Source: an uncultured Muribaculaceae bacterium (lineage in GTDB: Bacteria > Bacteroidota > Bacteroidia > Bacteroidales > Muribaculaceae). Taken from it: a stretch of DNA of 10,249 nucleotides. Location: contig CAJUQP010000065.1 of the NCBI GenBank assembly GCA_910588245.1, forward strand, positions 1 through 10,249, read 5' to 3'. Numbering within the stretch: position 1 is the stretch's first letter; every line of letters starts with the position of its first letter. Below are positions 1 through 6,563 of the stretch, piece after piece. The position numbers were made by a program, and so were the translations under genes. The notes below the pieces were generated by a model, which was not told the DNA's origin, searched no databases, and was given only the letters and a program-made list of their open reading frames with translations.

Positions 1-84
1 CGTCTCTTATTTTGATTTTTCATTTTGCACAAATACATACTTTGTCAGCTATAAATATTGATAGTCTATAGCTAAGTATCAATG

Positions 85-182
85 TTGAGTGTTGAATATT
101 GAATGTTGAGTGTTGAGTGTTGAATGTTGAGTGTTGAGTGTTGAGTGTTGAAAGTTGAGTGTTAAAAGTTGAGTGTTGAGTA
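85..182. repeat. 14-unit heptad tandem array (TTGAGTG type)
   Basis: Fourteen consecutive 7-base units run without loss of phase. Most read TTGAGTG; variants are TTGAATG, TTGAATA, TTGAAAG, TTAAAAG and TTGAGTA. The array has no credible coding content: any reading frame through it is a low-complexity artefact. It lies beyond the 3' end of the leftward six-gene operon. Its GAGTG core is complementary to the CACTC core of the array at 213-331. The 84 bases to its left hold nothing I can support. Confidence 0.9.
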
Positions 183-212
183 AAGATAGCTGAATGGCGA
201 TAATCAAATCCC

Positions 213-331
213 TTCACTCTTCACCCTTGACTCTTGACTCTTCACTCTTCACTCTTCACCCTTGACTCTTCACCCTTCACCCTTGACTCTTCACCCTTCA
301 CCCTTGACTCTTCACCCTTAATACTTAATCA
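213..331. repeat. 15-unit heptad tandem array (TTCACCC/TTGACTC/TTCACTC)
   Basis: Fifteen in-phase 7-base units occupy 213-317: TTCACTC, TTCACCC and TTGACTC in mixed order. Two decayed units (TTAATAC, TTAATCA) extend the phase to 331, where the last three bases are the TGA stop (minus strand) of the permease gene ending at 329. The array therefore abuts and slightly enters the end of that gene. It is separated by about 30 bases from the TTGAGTG array, and the two can pair as imperfect inverted repeats. Confidence 0.9.
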
Positions 332-1585
332 CTTGCTATTAATCGCCTCCACCGGCTTTATGCGCATGGCCTTTATCGACGGGATGAGGCCGGCAAGCAA
401 TCCGAGTATCACGAAAGTAAGAAGAATTGCGATAGCACTCATGAAACTCATCTGGAAGTTGGCAGCCGACACTGCGTCGGGCGGATTGTTGAGGTGTTGC
501 ATCACTCCAAGGATGACGGCTGCGAGAAACAGTCCGGCAAGACCGGAGACCACTGTCAGTACAGCCCCCTCACAGAGCACCTGAACTATAATGTCGCGCG
601 GCTTCGCACCGATAGCCCGACGTATACCGATCTCCTGCGTGCGCTCCTTCACAATCACCCACATGATATTGCCGATGCCGATCACTCCGGCAAGCAGCGT
701 GGAGAGTCCGATGAAGAGAGCCAGGAGATCAACTCCCGTAAACAGCATGTCGACCTGTTTGAAATTCTCGGCGATGTTGATCACCCAGAGTGCGCCTTCA
801 TCGTCAGGATGTATGTCATGGCGGCGATAAAGCAATGAACGCATTCTTGGTATGATATCCGATAGATTCACATCATCCTTGGCCACCATCATCAGGAAAT
901 CAATCTTGTCGCCGTAGCCGTTGGCACGCTGGAAAGTAGTGGCCGGAATCACGACACTCTCATCAAGCGACCCGTTAAGATGCACCTCTGATGCATCGCC
1001 TGCCACACCTATCACCGAGTATGCGCCGCCATTGACATTGATCATCCTGCCCAGCGGCTCATCTTCTCCCGGGAAAAGCTGATTGGCGACCTTCTTCCCT
1101 ATCACGGCCACACGCCTCTCACCCGCCACATCGGCTTCATTTATGAATCTGCCGCAATAGTATTTCGGCACAAGCATCTTCGTATAGTTTGCCTCCGCAC
1201 CGATAAGTTGGCCGGAATAGGAATTCTTGCCATACTTGAAATTGGAATTCCATTTCTGGAATGTCGGTATCACCGCATCGAGTCCGGGAAATGACTCGCG
1301 CAGCACATCCACATCCGCAAGATCCATCTGCCAGCTGCGTCCTTTCTGATATCCCTTATAAGGCATAGAAGTCCGTTCCGGGACCATGCCCCCGCTGTTG
1401 GTGGCGAAACCTGCGAAGTTCCTCTTTAGGAGATCCTCACCTCCGTTGGCACCTCCCATCAGAAGCGCCAGCATCGCCACTCCCCAGAAGATGCCGAAGC
1501 CAGTCATGAAGGTCCGCGTCTTGTTGCGGGCCAGCGTGGCGCCGATCTCCTTCCAGTTTTCTATGTCGAATATTGTCAGTTTCAT
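329..1585 (-). CDS. FtsX/MacB-type ABC transporter permease (second of pair)
   Basis: This 418-residue protein has the layout of MacB-type permeases. A cytoplasmic N-terminus is followed by one membrane segment (about residues 25-45), a large periplasmic MacB_PCD-like domain (about 50-280) and three C-terminal segments (about 285-312, 334-362, 379-405). The coupling motif KERTQEIGIRRAIGAKP (about 313-329) between segments 2 and 3 is a hallmark of FtsX-domain proteins that dock onto a LolD/MacB ATPase. The family uses ATP hydrolysis in the cytoplasm to move the periplasmic domain, driving export or lipoprotein and peptide handling. The protein is a paralogue of the 1721-2944 product, and the two probably form a heterodimer served by the ATPase at 2941-3729. 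It starts at the ATG at 1585 with no clear Shine-Dalgarno. A repeat-filled gap of 135 bases separates it from the upstream gene, so it may be less tightly coupled. Substrate unknown. Confidence 0.9.
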   Translation of the reverse strand: MKLTIFDIENWKEIGATLARNKTRTFMTGFGIFWGVAMLALLMGGANGGEDLLKRNFAGFATNSGGMVPERTSMPYKGYQKGRSWQMDLADVDVLRESFPGLDAVIPTFQKWNSNFKYGKNSYSGQLIGAEANYTKMLVPKYYCGRFINEADVAGERRVAVIGKKVANQLFPGEDEPLGRMINVNGGAYSVIGVAGDASEVHLNGSLDESVVIPATTFQRANGYGDKIDFLMMVAKDDVNLSDIIPRMRSLLYRRHDIHPDDEGALWVINIAENFKQVDMLFTGVDLLALFIGLSTLLAGVIGIGNIMWVIVKERTQEIGIRRAIGAKPRDIIVQVLCEGAVLTVVSGLAGLFLAAVILGVMQHLNNPPDAVSAANFQMSFMSAIAILLTFVILGLLAGLIPSIKAMRIKPVEAINSK

Positions 1586-1612
1586 TTCTGTTTTCTGTTG
1601 TCAGTTTGTCCG

Positions 1613-1648
1613 ACGTCCGACCGGCCTGACTAATCCGACCTGTCTGAC
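1613..1648. repeat. Short 9-bp tandem repeat (NNNNCYGAC)
   Basis: Four 9-base units end in CCGAC or CTGAC: 1613-1621, 1622-1630, 1631-1639 and 1640-1648. A partial earlier copy ends at 1614. The repeat lies in the gap between the two permease genes, close to the start of the downstream one, and differs in period from the neighbouring heptads. No function can be assigned. It could be a slippage-prone spacer or contribute RNA structure. Confidence 0.6.
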
Positions 1649-1673
1649 ACAAAACAAATCACCTTGTCTTCCT

Positions 1674-1715
1674 TTAACCCTTAACCCTTTAACCTTTAAC
1701 CTTTAACCTTTAACC
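1674..1715. repeat. 6-unit heptad tandem array (TTAACCC/TTTAACC)
   Basis: Six 7-base units occupy this stretch: two TTAACCC followed by four TTTAACC, all in phase. The array ends five bases from the TAA stop (1721-1723, minus strand) of the upstream permease, so on the transcript it reads GGTTAAA repeated just after that stop. It has the same period as the arrays near 85-331 but a different unit. Confidence 0.85.
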
Positions 1716-1720
1716 AGACA

Positions 1721-2944
1721 TTACTCATCGCGCAAAGCCTCCACGGGTTTCACCTTGAGTGCCTTGAGCGCCGGGAATAACCCTGCCAAAGCTCCGGATA
1801 CAATAAGCACGAGCGTCACCTCGAAAGCAATTGAGAGGCTGACAGTAGGATTGAGCAAAGGTCCGTCGTCACCCACCAGGGCGGCTATCACCTGTGAGAC
1901 TGCCGTACCGAGCACAATACCTATATATCCGAACAGCACGGTTATCGACACCGATTCGGCGATCACCTGCGTGAGTATCTTACTCGGTTTGGCTCCGATA
2001 GCCCGTCGGATTCCTATCTCATGCGTGCGTTCCTTTACGGTCACAAACATGATATTACTTATGCCAACTATGCCCGTCAGCAGTGTCAGGATGCCAAGCA
2101 CCCACACACAGGTGTCGAGGATGCCCATGGCGGTTTTCCCGGTGAGAGCGTTATTGAAATCGTTGGCGACCCAGATAGCATTATCATCCTTAGGATCAAA
2201 ATTATGGGTGGCAGAGAGGGTGTTGCGTATTCCCTCCTCGGCAGCGTTACCGTCATCCTCTGTGGTGACATTCTTAAGCGACACTGCCAGATTCTGGAGA
2301 TTCTTGGTGTCGGCGGAAAGCATACGGGCCGTTGTGAAAGGGATATAGGCATTGCGGTTCCATTCGCTCTCATATACGCCCACCACCTTGAACGAAAGTC
2401 CGTTGGCATTCACTCTTCCCCCTAACGCACCCTCTCCGTCGGGAGGGAAAAGTTGGGAAGCGTAATACTTAGGGATGACGATCACTTTCGATTTCTGCGA
2501 GAGATCGCGCTCGTTGATGAAACGGCCCTCCACAAGATCTCCATGACGTGACGGAACGAATTCCGAAGGATATACTCCAGTGTAGTTCTGGCTCACTTCC
2601 CCTTTGGGAGTGGAAAGCTTGCCTCCTCCCGATATGGTCGACCTCACGCTCTCCACATATTTCGTATTCTCCTCCGGCAGCTCTCTGAGATCGGCGTCGT
2701 CAAACTGTATGTAGCGTCCCTCGCGATTTCCCTTGTAAGGAATGGAGGTCTTTCCGGCCCAGACCCTTATCATCGCCGTGTTGCGCGAAAGCATGTTGTG
2801 GTCGAAGGAGTTGGTCACCCCCCGCGCCATGCTCAGAAGCACGATCAGCATGAATATGCCCCACGTCACCGCGATGCCGGTAAGGGCCGTGCGCAGCTTG
2901 TTGTGGCCAAGAGTCTGAAGTATTTCTCTTGCAAGATCCGTCAT
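1721..2944 (-). CDS. FtsX/MacB-type ABC transporter permease (first of pair)
   Basis: The predicted protein has 407 residues. An N-terminal membrane segment (about 19-40) is followed by a long periplasmic MacB_PCD-like domain and three C-terminal segments (about 277-304, 327-357, 370-392). The coupling motif KERTHEIGIRRAIGAKP (about 304-320) nearly matches that of the downstream permease, so the two genes are probably an old tandem duplication. I place the start at 2944 although the frame stays open to 2995: this ATG overlaps the TGA stop of the ATPase gene as ATGA, the classic arrangement for translational coupling, and it gives the usual short cytoplasmic N-terminus. It should assemble with the 2941-3729 ATPase and the 329-1585 permease. 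Homologues act in macrolide, peptide or lipoprotein export. Which applies here is not visible, and no MacA-like adaptor or TolC-like channel lies in the window. Confidence 0.9.
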   Translation of the reverse strand: MTDLAREILQTLGHNKLRTALTGIAVTWGIFMLIVLLSMARGVTNSFDHNMLSRNTAMIRVWAGKTSIPYKGNREGRYIQFDDADLRELPEENTKYVESVRSTISGGGKLSTPKGEVSQNYTGVYPSEFVPSRHGDLVEGRFINERDLSQKSKVIVIPKYYASQLFPPDGEGALGGRVNANGLSFKVVGVYESEWNRNAYIPFTTARMLSADTKNLQNLAVSLKNVTTEDDGNAAEEGIRNTLSATHNFDPKDDNAIWVANDFNNALTGKTAMGILDTCVWVLGILTLLTGIVGISNIMFVTVKERTHEIGIRRAIGAKPSKILTQVIAESVSITVLFGYIGIVLGTAVSQVIAALVGDDGPLLNPTVSLSIAFEVTLVLIVSGALAGLFPALKALKVKPVEALRDE

Positions 2945-3729
2945 GACAAGGAAGGTTCTTCGGGTGTGACAATATTGCCGCCGGGCATCACACAAGCCTC
3001 TGGTCGCGTTATGCCGTCTGCTGCTACGGCGGGGGGAACGATCAGTCCGTCGGAGATGCGGATAAGACGGTCGGTCTGCTCGGCCACTCCCGGATCATGC
3101 GTCACGATCACGATTGTCTTACCCTCCTCGCGGTTGAGCTGACGGAAAATCTCCATCACATCGTGCGATGTCTTGCTGTCGAGCGCGCCGGTGGGTTCGT
3201 CGGCGAGGATGATGGAGGGATTGGTGATCATCGCGCGGGCAATCGCCACACGCTGCTTCTGTCCGCCGCTCATCTCGCCGGGAAGATGGGTGGCTCTGTC
3301 GGCGAGTCCCATACGCTCGAGCTGCTCCATTGCCATGCGGTTGCGCTTCTTGCGCGATACTCCCTGATAGAAGAGTGGAAGCGCGGCATTCTCCATGGCG
3401 TTCTTATAATTTATGAGATTAAACGACTGGAATACGAAGCCGATCATACGGTTGCGGTATTCCGCGGCCCGGTTCTCGCCCAGGTCCTTTATCAGTGTGC
3501 CATCGAGATAATATTCTCCGGAATCATAATTATCAAGAATGCCCAGGATGTTGAGCAGAGTCGATTTCCCGGAACCGGAGGCTCCCATTATCGACACGAG
3601 CTCACCCCTCTTTATGTCGAGGTTGATCCCCTTGAGCACATGCAACGGCACCGCACCCTGATAGGTCTTGTTGACGTCTCTGAGCCTGATCATCGAGTCG
3701 CCCGATAGATTTTGATTGTCAGTAGCCAT
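2941..3729 (-). CDS. LolD/MacB-type ABC transporter ATP-binding protein
   Basis: This cytoplasmic ATPase of 262 residues has every expected motif: Walker A GASGSGKST (about 49-57), Q-loop FQSFNL (Q101), signature MSGGQKQR (153-160), Walker B IILADE (173-178) with the family's EPTGALD continuation, and switch H211 in VTHD. The LFYQGVSRKKR stretch and short length place it in the MacB/LolD/FtsE branch that powers FtsX-type permeases, two of which follow directly. I prefer the ATG at 3729 because a purine-rich AAGAAGAAAG lies just upstream. It overlaps the end of the GntR gene by 11 bases. The frame also has an earlier ATG at 3747 and a later one at 3693. About 30 residues after the core domain are uncharacterised. 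The stop overlaps the next gene's start. Confidence 0.93.
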   Translation of the reverse strand: MATDNQNLSGDSMIRLRDVNKTYQGAVPLHVLKGINLDIKRGELVSIMGASGSGKSTLLNILGILDNYDSGEYYLDGTLIKDLGENRAAEYRNRMIGFVFQSFNLINYKNAMENAALPLFYQGVSRKKRNRMAMEQLERMGLADRATHLPGEMSGGQKQRVAIARAMITNPSIILADEPTGALDSKTSHDVMEIFRQLNREEGKTIVIVTHDPGVAEQTDRLIRISDGLIVPPAVAADGITRPEACVMPGGNIVTPEEPSLS

Positions 3730-4099
3730 ATACTTTCTTCTTTTCAAGATATGTGGAATAAAGTTCCGCCAGATCGCTGGGGGTCAACCCGAACGACACT
3801 AAGCGCGAGAAGAAATAGTCGGCTTCCTCCTGGAAGAAGATGTTGCGGCGCATCTCCAGGATACGTTTCCTCGCCTCGGGAAGCACGAAGAATCCGATTC
3901 CTCTCTTGTTGAATATCACCATCTGCTGTTGCAGCCAGTCGTAGGAGCGCATCACGGTGTTGGCGTTCACCTCCAGCCGTGCCGCGTATTCCCTCACCGA
4001 CGGGAGACGACTCTCGGCGGGATACTCCCCCGAAAGCACGCCGTCCATGATCGAATCGGCTATCTGCAGATATATGGGCCGGTTTTCATTGAAATCCAT
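3719..4099 (-). CDS. GntR-family transcriptional regulator, YtrA subfamily
   Basis: The 126-residue protein has an N-terminal winged helix-turn-helix (about 8-72). It contains IYLQIADSI, the recognition region LPSVREYAARLEVNANTV and the wing NKRGIGFFV. The C-terminal helical part of only about 50 residues is typical of the YtrA subfamily, which lacks the large ligand-binding domains of other GntR proteins. YtrA-type regulators usually repress the ABC-transporter operon that contains them and respond to envelope-acting antibiotics. It sits nine bases after the ABC-2 permease gene and overlaps the next ATPase gene, in the middle of the operon rather than at its head. The palindrome at 5817-5840 is its probable operator. 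Assignment to the subfamily is strong; the inducer is unknown. Confidence 0.92.
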   Translation of the reverse strand: MDFNENRPIYLQIADSIMDGVLSGEYPAESRLPSVREYAARLEVNANTVMRSYDWLQQQMVIFNKRGIGFFVLPEARKRILEMRRNIFFQEEADYFFSRLVSFGLTPSDLAELYSTYLEKKKVYGY

Positions 4100-4108
4100 A
4101 CAATTGGC

Positions 4109-4912
4109 TTAGAATAGTTTATAAATCACCTGGTTCTTGCGGAAGCGCAGATATGCCAGGATATAGACACCGAGGGTGATCAAAACCTCCAAAACCCCTA
4201 TTGAAATAAGGATACCTTCTCCATGGTTGTTGACAAAATTCAGGAAATCGAGTGAGAACTCGATATCGAATATACTGTCAATGATGACGATAATGAAAAT
4301 CAAGACTGTCTCAAGACACCATTGAGCGAGCAAGGTTTTGAAAAAGGATAGCTTCGGCCATAGTGCGGATCCCAACATATATATCGCCTGATTCAACAGA
4401 AACGATGCCGCAAGTATAAACGCCATGATCTCTCCATAAGGATTGCTGACTATTCTTGCCCATGGATTGATTATATCCATACCGTTCCTTCCATTAATTA
4501 TCTGAGGATAATCACGCAGCCAGTACACCAGGATGCGGCTGAGATCGCAGATATACATACCGGCCACCAGCACAACGATAAGCACCGGAACGAAGGCTAT
4601 CCATCTGACCATGAACTTATCGAATGCGGTTGATGGGAGCATGATGGCGGATATGCGGCCCTGCTTGGTTTTCATGTTTGAAAATGTCAGAGACGCAGTC
4701 ACGCATGAAATTGCCATGAAGGCGAAAAATATAAATGCTATTTCTCCGGGACCTCCATGCGACCCGGAAAGTCCGAAAAGAGCACCGACAAGCATGAATA
4801 TCCCCCAGATTGATGCGAGACCGAGAAGAAGCGCCTTCCTGTTCTCTATAAGCTCATGGCGAAGCGTGAGCATGAATGTATTTCTTTTATTGTATGCGTT
4901 CGTGGTTTCCAT
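4109..4912 (-). CDS. ABC-2 type transporter membrane subunit
   Basis: The protein has 267 residues and about six hydrophobic segments. It looks like the membrane half of an ABC-2 exporter whose ATPase is encoded directly upstream. The cytoplasmic-loop stretch MKTKQGRISAIMLPST followed by FDKFMVRW resembles a motif I associate with Bacteroidota ABC-2 permeases found beside YtrA-type regulators. I chose the ATG at 4912, seven bases after the ATPase stop. An in-frame ATG at 4942 would overlap the ATPase gene by 23 bases and add ten residues. A third ATG at 4873 immediately precedes the conserved TLRHELIENRKAL region and is also possible. Only moderate family-level recognition is possible, and the transported molecule is unknown. 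Confidence 0.8.
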   Translation of the reverse strand: METTNAYNKRNTFMLTLRHELIENRKALLLGLASIWGIFMLVGALFGLSGSHGGPGEIAFIFFAFMAISCVTASLTFSNMKTKQGRISAIMLPSTAFDKFMVRWIAFVPVLIVVLVAGMYICDLSRILVYWLRDYPQIINGRNGMDIINPWARIVSNPYGEIMAFILAASFLLNQAIYMLGSALWPKLSFFKTLLAQWCLETVLIFIIVIIDSIFDIEFSLDFLNFVNNHGEGILISIGVLEVLITLGVYILAYLRFRKNQVIYKLF

Positions 4913-4919
4913 AATTATT

Positions 4920-5816
4920 TCAGCGGTTGATGTTGTTTTCATATATGTTCTGTTCAGGCAGCGGATATCCGGAGGTTTTCACTCCGAAAAGCTTCGCCAC
5001 AAGGTCTGGGCGCTGCCTTACCAGTTCGAAAAGACTCTCGAGATTTAAGTCAGACTCCATTGTGCCGTCGTTGATCTCTATTATGTTGGCTCCCCCGGGA
5101 GCCTCCAGCGCCATCAGTGCACGCCCGATGCGTTCCCGGTCGTTGGTATAGTTGAATGTCAGCCTTCCTGTTATTTCCCCAACCGGGGCGTCGAGAAGCA
5201 CTCCCGGAGTGTCGGTTATGACAACATGGTCTATTATCTTCTCCACATCGTAGACCTGATGGGTGGAGATGATCACAGTCTTGTCGTCGGTCATCCCATT
5301 GAGCACCGCCTTGCGGAAAAGACGCTTGCCGGGAATATCAAGGCCGTTGGTCGGTTCGTCGAGGATAAGGAGCGATGTGTTGCATGCAAGCGCGAAACTT
5401 ATGAATATCCTCTTCTTCTGCCCCATCGACAGACGACCAAGATGCACGTCGGGAGTCAGCTCAAACGTGTCGAGATGGCGTGTGAGATCATCGATAGAGA
5501 AATTGGGATAGAACGGAGCGTTGATGCTGACGTATTCCTTCAGGCTGACATCAGGAAGCATGAATTCCTCCGGTACGATGAATACGTCATTGAGGAAATC
5601 CACTTTCCTCTCCCAGGGATTGAATCCCTTGTAGCTTATCATTCCGCTTTGCGGACGGAGTAATCCCGCCACAAGATAAAGGAGCGTCGATTTTCCCGCG
5701 CCGTTTCTTCCAAGCAGTCCGCACACTGTTCCCGGCTCAATGCTCAGGGAGTAGTGGTCGAGCACCGGACGTGCTTTCCGTCCGTATGAATAGGTGATAT
5801 CGTGTATTGTTAGCAT
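4920..5816 (-). CDS. ABC-2 type transporter ATP-binding protein (CcmA/BcrA-like)
   Basis: This 298-residue ATPase is the first gene of the operon. Motifs are Walker A GRNGAGKST (36-44), a Q-loop that reads VPEE (81-84) with Glu where the usual Gln stands, signature LSMGQ (129-133, Met for the common Gly), Walker B LLILDE (149-154) with EPTNGLD, and switch H186 in STHQ. Substitutions in the Q-loop and signature occur in the CcmA/YtrB/BcrA branch of ABC-2 exporters. After about residue 205 a C-terminal extension of about 90 residues contains no further motif I know. It is the partner of the membrane protein at 4109-4912. The start lies directly beside the operator-like palindrome, giving a short leader of about 20 bases. 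No Shine-Dalgarno is visible. Confidence 0.92.
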   Translation of the reverse strand: MLTIHDITYSYGRKARPVLDHYSLSIEPGTVCGLLGRNGAGKSTLLYLVAGLLRPQSGMISYKGFNPWERKVDFLNDVFIVPEEFMLPDVSLKEYVSINAPFYPNFSIDDLTRHLDTFELTPDVHLGRLSMGQKKRIFISFALACNTSLLILDEPTNGLDIPGKRLFRKAVLNGMTDDKTVIISTHQVYDVEKIIDHVVITDTPGVLLDAPVGEITGRLTFNYTNDRERIGRALMALEAPGGANIIEINDGTMESDLNLESLFELVRQRPDLVAKLFGVKTSGYPLPEQNIYENNINR

Positions 5817-5840
5817 AGTGTATTAGTATATTAGTACACC
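5817..5840. promoter_or_regulatory. Probable operator for the YtrA-type GntR repressor
   Basis: An imperfect palindrome spans 5818-5839: 18 of its 22 positions match the reverse complement. The ends are AGTGTA (5817-5822) and TACACC (5835-5840), separated by 12 bases of TTAG/TATA-like sequence. From memory, the Bacillus subtilis YtrA site has AGTGTA and TACACT half-sites about 13 bases apart, so the match is close. It lies between the -7 element and the ATG at 5816, covering the likely transcription start, which suits steric repression. Binding is an inference. Confidence 0.6.
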
Positions 5841-5841
5841 G

Positions 5842-5872
5842 CAAAGGTAGACATTTAATCTGGACTGACAAA
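5842..5872 (-). promoter_or_regulatory. Bacteroides-type promoter of the six-gene ABC operon
   Basis: Reading the minus strand, TTTG (5872-5869) is followed by exactly 19 bases and then TACCTTTG (5849-5842). This fits the -33 TTTG / -7 TAnnTTTG pattern of Bacteroidota housekeeping promoters. Transcription should start near 5836, about 20 bases before the ATG. A/T tracts at 5875-5902 (alternating A5-6 and T5-6 runs with roughly helical spacing) lie just upstream and could act like an UP element. Confidence 0.7.
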
Positions 5873-6021
5873 ACATTTTTTCAAAAATTTTTCAAAAAAT
5901 TTCATGCGCCCTATCCCATTCCATATAGACACAACACGCAATTAGATACTAATCAATTTATTACCTTCTAAAGAACGGCTAATAACTTGTATTCAAAGAA
6001 ATTCGTTTGAAACTGCAACGA
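5873..6021. other. AT-rich intergenic spacer
   Basis: Between the ABC operon promoter and the Nim-like remnant there is no credible gene. The only structure seen is the A/T-tract run at 5875-5902 and a weak inverted repeat (TTCAAA 5992-5997 with TTTGAA 6006-6011). A terminator for the SMR transcript would be expected here, but I see no clear stem followed by a T-run. Confidence 0.5.
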
Positions 6022-6114
6022 TTATATCCGCCCCGCAATCTTCTCTGTTGATTCCCCGAAATGAGCCTTCCCGAATACTATCACACTGCGGAAGTAAGAG
6101 GTAAGTCCGTGCCA
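6022..6114 (-). pseudogene. Remnant of a Nim-like flavin-binding (PNPOx-fold) protein
   Basis: Directly after the TGA of the SMR gene, the same frame continues for 30 codons to a TAA at 6022-6024. It includes the stretch SYFRSVIVFGKAH (about codons 6-18 of the fragment). This closely resembles the YFRSVIxFGKxH core of Nim proteins, the pyridoxamine-phosphate-oxidase-like flavoproteins known for 5-nitroimidazole resistance in Bacteroides. A full Nim protein has roughly 150-165 residues. Neither the N-terminal nor the C-terminal part is visible nearby, so this would be a decayed fragment with no activity. The comparison is from memory and the fragment is short. A different frame through the same DNA (6118-5993) is also open for 41 codons, so a chance resemblance cannot be excluded. 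Confidence 0.45.
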
Positions 6115-6438
6115 TCATCCCAATATTTTAAGTCCGATTATTGAGAGAATAAGGGTAGTGATGAAAAAGATGCGCCAGAAGGTAGCCGGTTCGTTGAAGA
6201 AAACAATTCCGACAATGACAGCACCTACCGCTCCGATTCCCGTCCATACAGGATAGACAGTGCCGATCGGCAACCGCTCTGCGGCTTTTGCCATAAGATA
6301 CATACTCAATGACAGCGCGACAAGAAATCCTACCCACCACCATGCGAGTTCATGACCGGTAGCCGTCTTGGTCTTACCAAGACAAAATGTAAAGCCGACT
6401 TCCATGAGCCCGGCTAAGATAAGAATAATCCAGTTCAT
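6115..6438 (-). CDS. Small multidrug resistance (SMR) transporter, Gdx/SugE-like
   Basis: The protein has 107 residues and four membrane helices, the usual SMR size. It carries the essential membrane Glu (E13 in AGLMEV) and the helix-3 motif YPVWTGIGAVGAVIVGI (about 62-78), which is nearer the guanidinium exporters (Gdx/SugE) than the Qac drug exporters (YAIWSG-type). The C-terminal GLKILG also fits. SMR proteins work as antiparallel dimers in the inner membrane, exchanging a cation for protons. The helix-1 Trp of typical Gdx proteins is not evident, so the substrate could differ; some lineages also use unequal SMR pairs. I start at the first ATG (6438). The frame can extend only to a TTG at 6477, adding 13 atypical residues. 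It has its own promoter at 6533-6563. Confidence 0.88.
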   Translation of the reverse strand: MNWIILILAGLMEVGFTFCLGKTKTATGHELAWWWVGFLVALSLSMYLMAKAAERLPIGTVYPVWTGIGAVGAVIVGIVFFNEPATFWRIFFITTLILSIIGLKILG

Positions 6439-6532
6439 AACTGACTGTATTTTAGTTATCCTGTTCGAGGGCTGCAAGTAATCGGCTCGTCTGTACGCGC
6501 AAGATTCTCGGCGTCTCCTTCCAAAGGTTATG

Positions 6533-6563
6533 CAAAATTAATCGTATTTATTCATTCAACAAA
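6533..6563 (-). promoter_or_regulatory. Bacteroides-type promoter of the SMR gene
   Basis: On the minus strand TTTG (6563-6560) is followed by 19 bases and TAATTTTG (6540-6533), an exact match to TTTG-N19-TAnnTTTG. Transcription would start near 6527, leaving a leader of about 90 bases before the ATG at 6438. The leader is richer in G+C than the surrounding DNA. I looked for known guanidine riboswitch layouts and could not fit one. Confidence 0.65.

Noticed and set aside
20..217. 65-codon minus-strand ORF across the first heptad array
   Set aside because: It is a translation of the 7-base repeat (repeating STFNTQH-type residues), with no sign of selection for coding.
85..317. CRISPR array
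   Set aside because: The units are contiguous heptads with no unique spacers, and no cas genes are present.
234..584. Plus-strand ORF beginning in the second heptad array
   Set aside because: It starts in repeat sequence and continues antisense to the well-supported permease gene at 329-1585.
5993..6118. 41-codon minus-strand ORF whose ATG overlaps the SMR stop as ATGA
   Set aside because: The overlap is suggestive of coupling, but the product has no recognisable features, and the alternative frame through the same DNA resembles the Nim family better.
6439..6530. Guanidine riboswitch in the SMR leader
   Set aside because: Scattered ACG motifs are present but do not sit in paired hairpin loops as the known guanidine classes require.
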